From Phlegmacium glaucopus (Eukaryota > Basidiomycota > Agaricomycetes > Agaricales > Cortinariaceae): DNA of 64,000 nucleotides. A model generated the notes under the pieces. That model saw only the letters and a list, made by a program, of their open reading frames with translations, was not told where the DNA came from and ran no database searches. Positions 44,617 to 55,869 of this stretch are shown in pieces (positions within the stretch are counted from its first letter, which is position 1; each line of letters begins with the position of its first letter). The stretch covers positions 1 to 64,000 of the forward strand of contig MU130238.1 in the NCBI GenBank assembly GCA_015039465.1, in the 5' to 3' direction. Position numbers and translations under genes: made by a program.

Positions 44617-45109
44617 GAGGTCTTTACACTCCCCCACATTGTCCGGCCGGAATTCCGCCGGACTGACCGGAGTCCGGTGGAAGTCCGGCAGACTCCAGCG
44701 GACTCCAGAAAAGTCCGGTCAGAGTCCGGTGAGAGTCCGGCGGAAGTCCGGTGGAAGTACAAAATATGCCTGTATCCCCTCCTAACCCTCCTAACCTAAG
44801 AACGCGCTACCGCGCGGACAGAAAATATCCCCATCCCTAAATATTAATCCTAAGCCCTAAGCCTAAGCCCTAAATCTAAATATAACCCTAAGCCTAACCT
44901 CTAAATCTAAATATAACCCTAAATTCCATCAAAAGTCCGGCGGATGTCCGGTGGAAGTCCGCCGGACTGTGACCAGACATACAGTCCAGGCATTTTTCTA
45001 CTTTCACCGGACTCTGACCGGACTCCAACCAGACTCTCACCGGACTCTCACCGGAATTTTACCAGAATTTTAGTGGAGTCCGGACAACGTGGGGGACTGT
45101 AAAGTACAC
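44617..45109. mobile_element. element A2, intact A-subfamily transposon
   Basis: The ends are GAGGTCTTTACACTCCCCC and GGGGGACTGTAAAGTACAC, with the exact duplication TATTATAC (44609-44616, 45110-45117). The arms (TCCGGTGGAAGTCCGG) and centre (CCCTAAGCCTAAGCCC) match A1 but lack the LTR-B. 493 bp, non-coding; the compact reference copy of the subfamily. Confidence 0.88.
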
Positions 45110-45204
45110 TATTATACGTACTGGCGGAAACGATGGTGTTTCCATATTGGGCGCTTATGGGTTTTGTAGCATATTTGCAAGTTATATTTCAATAGTGTAT
45201 ACCC

Positions 45205-46624
45205 TACCGTTATAAATCGTTGTTGTTGTATATAAACACCAACCAGAGAGCAATGGACTAGTCTTTAAGTCAAAAGCCTCCCTGTTGTTCGTTTAGGGAA
45301 GGTATAACCTTAGACTTGTATTACACAGAGGTAGGGGGTGAGAATAGAGATGAGAAGGATGAGGATGAATGAGGAAGAGTCTTCAGTAAGACTATAGCAG
45401 TTGACAGTGGGTTGACAGTAAAGGACTGAAAAAGCGAACTCAGAGGGGTTAAGGAAGAGGATGAGGAAGAATAAGAGGGAGTCTTCAGCAAGACTATAGT
45501 AATTGACAGTGGGGATAGATTGACAGTTAAAGGCAGAAAAAGCGAACTTAAGGAAGGAATTCACTGGAATTCCACTGAGATGATGACTGTGGGGAGTAAG
45601 AATGAATTGAGATGAACTACCTATCCTGGTACAAAAGAGCAGTATTTATACCTAAGGATGAGGCTATGTAAAACAAAAATAAAAGAAAGAAGTACGCGCT
45701 GTCAAAGGAAGAATGATGAAGAGAGGACAGCTGCGAGAAGAAAAGAACAATGGAAAAGAAAAGGAACAGTAAAAGAATCTGTAAAATTGTCAAAGTGTGA
45801 GAGAAAAGAAGAGAAGGCAGTGTACATAGTCCAATAGCAAAAATATATCAACTCCAAAGGCGTGTGGTCATGTCAAAAATATGAAAGGTCCTGAGTCAAC
45901 ACTTGAAAGGCGCAGCCTTGTTCCCGAGAAAACACTACTTGCCCATGATCCCATGTCGTGCAGCCTTGATAACACTTGACACTCTGCGAGAATAATCCTC
46001 TGCTGCTGATTCATCTGCAATTCCTGCTTAGTTGTGATCCTCCTGGACTTCCTAAATTGTCATAAAGAGGGTGGGAAGGCTTCAGATACCACGTGAATGA
46101 TGGTTTTGGCAGTGAATGATAAGATAAGAGATAGATCATTGAGGATAGGGGACTGAGTGCGATCCAAGAGCGAGGTATGGCAAGATAGATAGCTGAGGAG
46201 AACACTTGTGGGTCCATAGCCACAACAACAATGACAAAGCCTTTGACATAATGGGAGATGTAACTGATGCGTCCATAGATGGGCTGTTCTTGAAATGATG
46301 GGCCATAGATGCGATCAAACACGAGCCGATGACCGATGCGAATAGTAGATTGATCGCTTTGTTGTATCGCTAGCCAGGGGACAAACGGATGGTAGATGTT
46401 CAGGAGCATGTCGATGGTGTAAATGATAGATAGCATAGTAGAAGACATTGAAGATATGATGAGCGATGAGGACGATAACGTGGAATGAATGATTTTGTTG
46501 ACCAGGAACGCGATTCAGGGCCGCTTCCAAAATAGGTAAGTGAATTCAAAGTCCGCTTATTTTCATGATGGCAACTTTTAAGCTTTGTTCTCACGCTACC
46601 AATCAGTATTGGTGCACGATACCG
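45205..46624 (-). repeat. family C repeat, copy 3
   Basis: Read on the minus strand it starts at CGGTATCGTGCACCAATACT, includes AAGCGGCCCTGAATCGCG and the conserved frame (IIYTIDMLLNIYHPFVPW), and ends at ATATACAACAACAACGATTT. Its translated LTR-like segment differs from copy 2 by a single residue over about 80, so the two copies are young relative to each other. Confidence 0.6.
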
Positions 46625-46783
46625 TATTAGAGGCCATTGAGTTTCATGTTGGTAATATTATGCTTAAGACATGACACTTAAATCAAATCAATTATATTCT
46701 CATCTTCTGTGCTTGGTAACCTTAGAAAACCTCATCCAAATATTTTCAATAATCACTATCACTGTCTATCAGGCTCTAATTGT

Positions 46784-47394
46784 TAGGGTTACCAAAGTTC
46801 AGTTCTGAACTGACTAATGAACCTGAACTGAACTGAACTGAACTGAACTGAACTGAATTATCAGTTCAGTTCAGTTCAGGTTCAGGCATTTAGAGATTTA
46901 TGGTTCATGCAGTTTGAACTGAACTGAACTGCTGAACCATTAGGTCCTAGAAGGCCAGGCAATTCTCTTCTTTTGACTTAACATTTTCTGGAAAGTGATC
47001 CTTCAGTAATTTATAAACATTGGAATGGTTTGGCAGTCCTTTTGAGCATGAAATAATGGCTAAGGAAGGAGGTGATGGTGATGTTATTATGTCAGCATAG
47101 ATTGGTACTGCCTATTTAGGAAAATAAATATAAATCAATGGTTTTCTGTGTTCTAAAGGAGTACTGAGATCATATATGAGTGGAAATCAAGTGGCTAAGG
47201 GCTAAGGAAGGTCTTTGTACAATAAATTTTCAGAAAAAGGTAAAATTTCAGATTTTATAATGGTTCTTCAGTTCAGTTCAGTTCAAACCAGTTCTTAAAT
47301 GGTTCAGTTCAGTTCAGGACCATATGTAAACAGTTCAGTTCAGTTCAGGCTGAGGAGGTGAAGAACTGAACTGAACTGAACTTTGGTAACCCTA
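46784..47394. mobile_element. hAT-like MITE with GAACT subterminal repeats
   Basis: The ends TAGGGTTACCAAAGTTCAG and CTGAACTTTGGTAACCCTA are perfect inverted repeats. The flanks CTAATTGT (46776-46783) and CTAATCGT (47395-47402) match at 7 of 8. The TAGGGTTACC start is typical of hAT MITEs. Both arms are runs of (CTGAA)n/(TTCAG)n. 611 bp, no transposase. Confidence 0.85.
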
Positions 47395-47439
47395 CTAATC
47401 GTGCAAAATCACTATTTGGAAGACCTGTTCCTGAGAGGG

Positions 47440-47535
47440 TCATATTTTTTTTTAAGCAGCCTGCAGCCGGACCAACCTACGTACCCCCGGTCCAGCATTT
47501 CGATCCCGGCACCCCCTTGTTGCCCTTTGGACAAT
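47440..47535 (+). repeat. SINE-like patch with B-box-like sequence
   Basis: A T-run, then CCCCCGGTCCAGCATTTCGATCCC in pieces (GCATTTCGATCCCGGC resembles a B box) and CCCCCTTGTTGCCCTTTGG. It is related to 2533-2605. From here to 48143 no gene is supported. Confidence 0.3.
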
Positions 47536-48143
47536 CGCAACAACTTGATGGGCAATGCCCAAACCACCTCAGGCCTGGGGTTAGTGCTCTGACTTAGGTA
47601 CTTGACAAGTTTCATATGGAAAAGCCTCAAGCGCCAGGAAGTACTTCAATTCGTAGATTGATACGTTTTCTATTGGCATAGACTGTACCATTTCGATTGA
47701 TTCGGCCAGTCCCATGTCACAGGTCCAGGCCGAAATCGGTCCCACGTCACACCGACTGTGGACGCGTGTGACAAATGGTTCGGAAAAACACAGCGAGAAA
47801 TCCATTTTCGAGGCAACTTCCAATCTTTTATGGAGTTTGAGTTACATAAAAGCTTCGCTAATCAATGACCATAATCAAATTTTGAAGAGGATGGATTTAT
47901 CGCAATGGAAATCGGTGTCTGATAAAGATATTGTGGTTCTAAAGTCTAAGAATTTGTCCAAGCTAATCTAATGCAGCAACCTGGAAGCACGTAACGATAA
48001 AACTGCAAGCAAACGCGGAATAAAAATCAAGAAATAACACTGAATCGAGAAAACATGAGACAGAACAGGAAAGGGAGGATCGCTGAAGCAAGGAAGTCGC
48101 AGCATTTCAAGAGGCGAGTCTGCCCAAAAGTCTGAGGAAACAC

Positions 48144-50149
48144 TCAAGCAGCAGAGCTCTGATAGACAGCGTTGTAGTGCATCTGATTCGGCAGAGCGAA
48201 TTGATGTTGGTGTAATTGAAGTCCATATCTTTCATCGGTGCTCCACCTACAGAAAATGAGATGCTTGGGTAGGAGAAATGTACAAAATAAACGATAAACG
48301 AACCTGGAGTCAATAGAGGACAGGCGACTACTATTGTAGTCTTGGACATTACCGGGAAAAACTGACGGTAGCATAGGAGGAGGCGACTGTCTCGGCAGAG
48401 AAGTAGCAAGTGATTTACGATTAAAGAAAGAACCAGTGGCGAATCCGAGTTGACTAGAGTGTGCAAGGCTTCCAGTATCACAACGACCTGCTTGGTCGTC
48501 CAGCGCGGCACGGGGCTGACCTAAGAAGTCACCAGGAGTAAACACTGTATAGTCCGTCTTTCTATCCACAGTCACCAACCCAGAAGTAGGTAAATCCATG
48601 TGATTGGGTGCGATAGGTTTGACATAGCGAGCTTCGATTTGATAGCTTCCATAACGCTGACCACTGAGTGTCTCTTTCGCTTCCTGAGCGACATGCGCCG
48701 CTGAATATTGAACGACAACAGACATAGTACCCAAAGGAGAAACTTGGACGATCTCAAGTTTCTCAATGTGACCAAAGGGGAAGAATAGAGGATGGAGATC
48801 CTGAGCCTGGGAGAACAAAAGAGTTGGCAAATTTGTCACGAGCAAAGACGCTGTAGGAACAGAGCAAGTTGCAAGAGACGCAGAACCAGAGTCGTGAGAT
48901 CCCAAAGAAGACCCAGAGGTATCGGAAGAAGCCAGAGCAGGTCCAACAGCAAGCTTGGGGCTAGGACTAGGCAAACGAGAGCGTGAATCGAGGAGCATCG
49001 CACGGTCGCCTCCGTCCAGAAAACCTAAAGATGAGTAAATGGGTGAGTCAGATCACTCTTTCTAGGCTTTCAGATAGGACCTTGAGAGCGTTGTACAACA
49101 GCCCACGAGACGTCTATGGTATGTCCCCTATGCGATATTGTGAATAAGGATCGATAGGCATGAATCTATCACTCACTTGACCTGTGTTCGAGTCAAAGCC
49201 GCCATTGCTCGCTTAGCATCTTCATGTGCGGACATGACGACAAACCCACGACGCCGTGAAGAATTATCAACAGTTGCCAGGATAACAGAGTGTACAACGG
49301 TGCCGTACTGAGAAAACAGACCACCGAATTCATTTCTAAGATCGGCGTAAGATCAGACTTTTTATATGACAAAATAGAACGATAGGACTGGCTTGGTGAG
49401 AGCAAAAGGGAGTCCAAGTACATATAGATTCCTCCGATCGTCCTTTGATTGTTTGATGGGCCGGCTTGAAGTTGAGGGAGTTGTCACTGGGGTTACCGAT
49501 CTTGAAAAAGAGAATAAGTGTTCGATTCTTATAAACGGAAGATGCGAAGAGATATCAAGACGGAAACCTGCGTTACAAACATCCACAAAATAACACACAT
49601 ATACTTCGCAATTGCAGACTGAAGCTGCATATATGCTGTCTCGCATCGTCACTTACAAGGCACAGCCGGCGATGACATATCCATTCAACCAAAGGGCTTT
49701 TCTATAGGACAGAGCACATTAGAATGATCGCTGCTTTACTAACAGCTAAATCGACACGTACGCTGCGGCGTCAGCGTCCAAGAAAGTAATCTCGAGCCTT
49801 GCCGATGTTGCATCTCTGATATCTTGAAAGCTGCGGATTTCACCTAATTCAATAGAAATGAGCAGATGCTACATGCAATAATAACGACACTTGCCTGTAA
49901 GTCTATCAAAAAGCGCAGCTAATTCACGTCTGTTGACTATACATATAATGTCAAGGTTCGCCTTAGATAGGTAGATGCTAACTCACCATGATCAGGGATA
50001 TTTTCGATGCTTATAGTATTGGTGATGCGTTTATTATCGAAATTGAACAAGGCGCCAGCGTCTGCCGCAAAGGATGACCCAACCGGGCCAAGCGTAGCGT
50101 TGGCGGGCATCCCTCGCCCGACATTGTACTTTACAAGTTGGATTGACAT
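48144..50149 (-). CDS. multi-RRM RNA-binding protein
   Basis: Start ATG at 50149 (MSIQLVKYNVGRGMPANATL). Supported exons are 50149-49987, 49936-49895, 49843-49762, 49701-49657, about 49573-49376, about 49366-49177, 49127-49081, 49024-48304 and 48246-48144. RRM1: ISIENIPDHVNRRELAALFD to KALWLNGYVIAG. RRM2: RRNLYVLGLPFALTK, RNEFGGLFSQYGTVVHSVIL, RRRGFVVMSAHEDAKRAM. RRM3: SLLVTNLPTLLFSQAQDL, FGHIEKLEIVQVSPLG, SVVVQYSAAHVAQEA. It should bind RNA; targets unknown. The junctions at about 49650 and 49375 cannot be phased, so an extra exon boundary or a sequence error exists. The second intron is GC-AG. Confidence 0.75.
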
Positions 50150-50550
50150 TCAAAAACCGCGTTTTTGGAGGGATCGCTTTTAGTCGGAAGCGTTAAGCAA
50201 GAAATAGAGTGGCTTTTGAGCGAGCGGGTGCGGTAATAAGCAAGAAATGCAAACACAGAATGGTAAGAAAGCAAGAACAACCAGCAAGATTTTGTTCTCA
50301 CAATTTAAAGTAGTTAAAATCTTCTCACGGCAGGCGGTTCATCCACGTGATCTGCATGTTCCCTTCCAGTCGTACTACTACTTAGGCGTCCGGAGTCCGC
50401 TGGACATAGCTGTACTTACCTTCTACTGACACTAACGATTCATCTTTGAAATCTACTATCTCCCTCTACTCTCGTTACTTGAGGCCCCACATAAGCATCC
50501 AAATATCATCTACAGCCTTGCGGAGACGGAATCATCCTTCACCAGCTACT
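50150..50550. promoter_or_regulatory. shared divergent promoter region
   Basis: 401 bp between the start codons of the RRM gene (minus) and the RAD51 paralog (plus). No strong TATA box is apparent; CT-rich stretches precede the RAD51-side start (50400-50480). An in-frame upstream ATG at 50446 would add 35 residues to the RAD51 paralog but lacks conserved features. Confidence 0.4.
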
Positions 50551-51811
50551 ATGTCCTCAAGTCGTTCATTGCTTTCGTTAGGACTTCAAAAAGAGGTTCT
50601 CGCAGCTTTGACGCGTAACGGTTACGAAAACCTACGCGATTTAACATCTGCCACGGCGGAAGGACTGGCCAAAGGCAAGACATATATATACTCTGAACCA
50701 CCTGGCGTAATTTCACAGTTCGGAAACTCTTTCTTAGATATCAACATCCCAATAGCCGATGCTCGAGCTCTTATTGATCGATGCCAAATGTCACAAACAC
50801 CTGCTTTAACACTCCCCATGACACAATCTGCTGCAGTCATGGTTCGACATTCCCACAAAGTATCTACGAAATGCAGCACCCTCGATAAAGCACTTGAAGG
50901 CGGTATATCCCGTGGTCATATAACTGAAATATCTGGACCTCCAGGATGTGCTAAAGAACAACTCTTGATGAATATTGTGGCTGCTTTTCTTGAGGTTAAT
51001 GAGGAGGTTATGTTCATCGGTAAGTCATCTACTCAATAGCCCCCACCTTCGCAATCGGTATAAACTCATGTTTCATCATTTGAGATTGCCAAAACATGAC
51101 GAGCCCTGCAACTTTAATCAGGTTTCTAAAAAGTGAAGCATGTCGTTCTCAACTGGCTGATCAAATAATCAGATTCCTTTAGGATTTACAAATTTGCCAC
51201 CAAACTTCAAGCAACGGATACATTACACCAAGATCCATACCCTTCCCGAGCTTATGCTATTCTTGCATCAACTTGCATCGCTCCTTAAGTCTCATCCAAA
51301 AGTGAGCAAATAATTCCTCGATCCAATTCTATCGTTCACACTCATTCCCCCCAGATCTCATTGGTAGTCTTTAATTCATTCTATTTTCCCTTTCAAAATG
51401 CAGAACTGGGCATTTCGCAAATGAAGCCACTTTACGAAAAGGTTAAAGAAACGTTTTCTCAAGCGTGCGCTTCGGGACATTTGACAGTAAGTACTAGTCA
51501 TTTCACGACGATGGTAAATCATTTACACCCAGACTGTGCAGATCGTGACAACCTCTCAGCTGTCGATCAAGATGATCAACGCTGACGGCTCTTCAGGGTC
51601 ATATGATTCTGGCGCTCATGGTGTATTATCACCATTTCTTGGTATATACCTACCTAAGCAATTTTTTTCTGCAAGCTCAACGACTGTTACTTTTCCAGGA
51701 GACTTATATTTGCCACACGCCAAAGCGCATCGAGTTATGTTGTGCCCTGATGGACCTGACACTGGGTTTGTAATTTTCAAATTATCCCTCCCGCAATCAG
51801 AGTGGTATTGA
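50551..51811 (+). CDS. RAD51/RecA-family paralog (RAD51C-like)
   Basis: Seven exons: 50551-50674, 50738-51019, 51085-51132, 51183-51301, 51355-51486, 51542-51641 and 51699-51811. All phases agree (918 nt, 305 aa). N-terminal helical part, then STLDKALEGGISRGHITEIS, a Walker-A position GPPGCAKEQ, FIDCQNMTSPATLIRFLK, IHTLPELMLFLHQLASLL and a Walker-B position ISLVVFNSFYFPF. The order matches RAD51 paralogs that assist recombinational repair. The P-loop lacks the usual GKS/T (GCAKE) and the Walker-B acid reads Asn, so ATP turnover may be absent; I recall similar GPPG..KE loops in Agaricomycete homologs. Intron 1 is GC-AG. Confidence 0.75.
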
Positions 51812-52057
51812 GCAAAAGAGAAGGTTCATAAAGGTGTTATCTTCCCCAAGGTATCCGCCGGGAAGGTGTCCCTCGATTCTCGAGCCTTATTCCATCGTAG
51901 GTTTGGTTCAACTTCTGCTTGTTGTGTCGTCTCTTAAACCAAATGGCCTCTTGTAAGGTGAATGAACTCATAACTTAGGTCACGGACCTCGAATTTCAAG
52001 ATCAGGAGCGCGTATTCATTCTTCCCAAGGTGCTGAGCAATGACCCCGGTGGGATTA

Positions 52058-52294
52058 TCACTTGATGCTTATGACTGCGGCCGCCTTATTCACGCCCAGG
52101 AAAGGCTGGACTTCCACATCATGGCCATCGTCATAATCCGTCCTGCCTCGCTGTATCGTCATGCTCTCATAAGAATGATACAAACCTCGCGGCTCAGTGC
52201 TCGCTTGCATATTTTCTGACAGTGATAGCGTGGCGAGGGTGGTATTATCATCCACGCCACTTGGAACTTGTTTCACATTTTTCTCCGTTCTTCG
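52058..52294 (-). CDS. possible terminal exon of a small unknown gene
   Basis: After an ATTCTAG acceptor the minus strand reads RRTEKNVKQVPSGVDDNTT, then GRTDYDDGHDVEVQPFLGV and stop at 52058. A candidate first exon (MENGRRLNKLSLSLEGNG, about 52425) does not join in phase. It lies between the RAD51 paralog (convergent) and 5-FCL (tandem). It could be a 3' UTR artefact. Confidence 0.25.
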   Translation of the reverse strand, partial: RRTEKNVKQVPSGVDDNTTLATLSLSENMQASTEPRGLYHSYESMTIQRGRTDYDDGHDVEVQPFLGVNKAAAVISIK

Positions 52295-52756
52295 CCTAGA
52301 ATTTGATTATCAGCGAACCAAGAAACCGCACCAGCCCCGTCAATCATTTATTCAGATTAAGAACGGGTTTATCCCCATTTCCTTCGAGGCTCAATGACAA
52401 TTTGTTGAGCCTCCTACCATTCTCCATCTTAGATCATTGCCTTACTGTGCTCCTGTGTATTATTTCAATTACGAACCACCCATGTTTTCTAGAGAGAATA
52501 CATACGCCCAGTGCTTAAGGATAAATGTGTCTTATGTTGTACAAAATAGATCTTTGATGTGGAGCGACGAAAGAACAACTGTTTGCTTTAATGCTACCAA
52601 TAGCCGCAGTCGCAGCACATGGTAGCACCACCAAGTCTAATTAATCAAAATACAGTCTCCTCTCTGAGTCCTCCAACGTCGAATATTTTCTTAGGCAAAT
52701 CTCACGCTGCCTCAGTTAAAGTACTCCGGACTAGCTACTTGTTCTTCTATATTTAT

Positions 52757-53714
52757 TTACTGTACACCCCCAATGACCTCATCCGGCGTAACTAACATAT
52801 CCAATTTCCAATCAGATTCATCAATTGGGACCGGTGTAACCTGCAGCTGTTCACGCAAGCTGAGTCCTACTGTATATATTTCCCAAGGGAATAAATACGT
52901 TCAAAAAAAACATATATAAGGGCGAATTAAAACTTACCAAGAAGAGGTTTTTTCCTTCCACTGGCTATATACGAAGAGATGAAACGGTCATAATAGCCTT
53001 TCCCATGTCCGAGTCGTGAAAGAGTACGATCAAACGCAACGCCTGAAGAGAGGAAAAGGTGAGAGGAGGAAGCACGTAGATACGGCGGATTAAAATGAAA
53101 TACCTGGTAATAGGATTACATCCAAAGATTCACCAGTACAACCCAAGACTATTTGGTACAAAAGAAAAGGTTTTTCTTTGGAGGGGGAAGAGTCACATTT
53201 ACACTCACTGCTTGTTCGCTTTTGTCCCTCCCAGAGATCTCCAGGTTCCCGAATCCCCCATGTACTAGCAGGAAACGAAGCTAGATCATCGGCTGAATAA
53301 CCTCGCAGAAAATCCATCCCGTCCCCCGATTTGATTTTGGGGACGTACAGCGTCTTATCTTGGACAATATAGGATCATAAAAGGGGTACTAGTTTTGGAG
53401 TGCTCACTAGATCGAAGAATGGCATCAACGATTGCGGAAGTATTTACTTCTCCTGATTCCATGCTGAGGTAGCAGCTTATGGAGTTGCATTCACGGATAG
53501 CTGGTAGAGAGAGAACTTTTTCCGTTACTGCGCGGGCTTTTCACAGAGAGAGAGGGAGAGAAATGAACAGGTGTTAGCCTTCTTCTTTGGTTGTGAAGGG
53601 ACACATACATTGTTCTTCGACCGCAGATGATGTCAGCGTATTCAATGTTGCGGCTACAGCTTTACGCAGAGCCCTTTTCTGCACTTTGAGCGCTGTTTGC
53701 ATCGGGCTCGCCAT
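52757..53714 (-). CDS. 5-formyltetrahydrofolate cyclo-ligase
   Basis: Six exons: 53714-53609, 53536-53408, 53358-53209, 53148-53104, 53042-52938 and 52869-52757 (648 nt, 215 aa, all phases consistent). It starts MASPMQTALKVQKRALRK. Family landmarks are CYLSMESGEVNTSAIVDAIL, KTLYVPKI, WGIREP, LDVILLPGVAFD and the substrate-site signature SRLGHGKGYYDRF, ending LREQLQVTPVPIDESDWKLD. The enzyme converts 5-formyl-THF to 5,10-methenyl-THF using ATP, feeding the folate one-carbon pool. Length and motif order are normal and it appears intact. Confidence 0.92.
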
Positions 53715-55869
53715 ATCATAAATGTATTGAAGTAGGGTACTGGCGGCACTTCCCGATGCTCGGCTGAACGTTGATTCGTCGGTGCGCGTCACGTTCGATT
53801 GCCCATTTAGGAATGTCGGGATCACATACTACAAAAACCCTCCCGCGAGTCATATCACCCAGGCCTGATGACTGGTGGAAATCCCTCACAATTAACTGGT
53901 CAGGGTCCCAGGGACGCCGGGATGTCCGATGGATGTGTGGGTTGATTGATTGATTGTATTAAAGAAGACCTACAAATATTAAATGCTCTGCGTTTTTGTT
54001 GGTCCATCGATTATCGTGAAAAGAATGCTAGAACTATTCACAATGCGGAAGGGAATTTTGGCTTGGCTGGAAGTATACATGCCAAGAGAGCACATCAATA
54101 ACTTTAAGTCTAATAGTTACTTGCAGAAAAAAACCTGACGGATGGGAAGTTAACTAACCTGTGAATATTGCCCAAGTTTCTAAGATGACCTCCCTTGGAC
54201 ATTTTACTGTATTGTTGAATATTTAACTTATACCGATGAATTGTTAGAGATATCAATTGAATTTTTTTTTCAGTAGCATCTAAAGCTATGAAGTTACCTA
54301 GTACGGAGGACTTATTTATGTATTTATCTTAACTCCACTTGAGTTGGATTTTTTAATAGGCCGGCAGCTTTAGGAAGATCAGATCAGGTAGAATGATAGG
54401 AGTATGATAGATGGGTTGTCTTGGGTTGTCTGTGTTTTCCGAGGCTATTGCCTGTGAAACGTTTTCTAAAAATTGGAGGTTATGATAAGCGGGGTCTGGT
54501 GATCATCCAAGTTCTAATTCGGTCGGACTCTCTATTCAACGTCATCAACTATTCTTTCTCGTTCGGCAGCTTCGTTGAGCTCGACAATTCACACAATATT
54601 TCAGTCCATAAACCGGGCAAGCGTTCTTGTTCTATGCTTTGCACATGCGTGCGAGAGCCGGACTTTCAGGCTGTAGACCCCAGAAGGAGTCATTGCGGGT
54701 CGTGAAAATTCGGAACGCCTCATCATGATGTAGGAGATTTCACATCAAATATGTCTATAAATTTAGACCTTAGGACGTCAGGAGGGAAAAGAAACTTGAT
54801 GTAGGCTGTGCGGTCAAAGTTCTTTTTTTAAAAGAGGACCCCGAAAGTCCTTGAATAGGCACATTGGATCTAGCACTCTATGTGCGTCTGAAAAGAGGAA
54901 ATTTATAGGAAAATAAGGTCAAAAGACTCAAAACTCGCCCGTTTTGTGTTCGGACATCGGTTCGTTCAAGATACTCAGAATGGGACTTTCAGGGGGCCTT
55001 GACTGACGATGGCCGGGATAATCGATAACACTTTTTTGATCATTCACATACCCATACGGCTAACTAAGAATAAGTAAAACAACTTGAAGGTTGGTGAAAA
55101 AAAACCATTCAAATGGCTAATTGATTGAGTGCCTTTTGTATAGACATACTAGAATCTAATTTTCATTGCGCTGAGTAGTCCGGAGGCCGCGGTTGATTGT
55201 TGAGCATGACACATCTCTGGTTGCCTACACGACCGGGGACAGAAAACATGGACGCGGGTTGTACAAAATGAGAATCAATAATTTGCAGGTCAGAAAGTGA
55301 CGTAAAATGATTTTCTCATGTACATACATAGATAGTCCTCGGTTGGGGGTTTTTTGGACCCTTTCTTTCGCTACCACTACCAGCCATTGCAAAATAGCGG
55401 TTTCAGTGAGCAAAAAATTTCGGTGTTCCTGGAGGCAATTTTGTCATCAGAACAAGCCCCGTAAGTTCATTTGGTTCCGAGGGATCATCACAACGCGATC
55501 TCGTGCACCGCATGTGTGTTTGTCTTTGGTTTCTAACCTCACCTCGTTTGTGTTCGTTGACTGCCCCCACACGCGATGTAGGTACGGTCGGGCCTGCTCT
55601 TGTCCAACAACTCGATCCAAAAGTGAGTCTTGGTGTTCTTCATTGGTCGCGCCAGACTACTGACATTGCATTCACAAGGAACTCATCTATAGGCAGAAAT
55701 TTCTTTCCTTTGGTTTCCAGGGGTTCACTTTGTTGTGCGTATGGCTTCTTCTATAGTTGGCTTCCTTTGATGAGCGTTGCTTAGCCCTCCCTTGCTGCAA
55801 ATCTACTTGCCAGTTGCCACCCCGTCTCTCCTTTATTATTTTTCGCTCTATCCTCAATTTTTTTAAAGA
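53715..55869. other. 2.1-kb divergent intergenic region
   Basis: It lies between the 5-FCL start (minus) and the C2H2 gene start (plus). Several short frames exist but none has motifs or splice support. The last 100 bp before 55870 are pyrimidine-rich (CTCTCCTTTATTATTTTTCG), a common fungal promoter/5' UTR feature. The length fits a regulated transcription-factor promoter. Confidence 0.45.

Noticed and set aside
54421..54705. 94-codon plus-strand frame between 5-FCL and the C2H2 gene
   Set aside because: No motif, no splice sites that extend it, and composition like the surrounding non-coding DNA.
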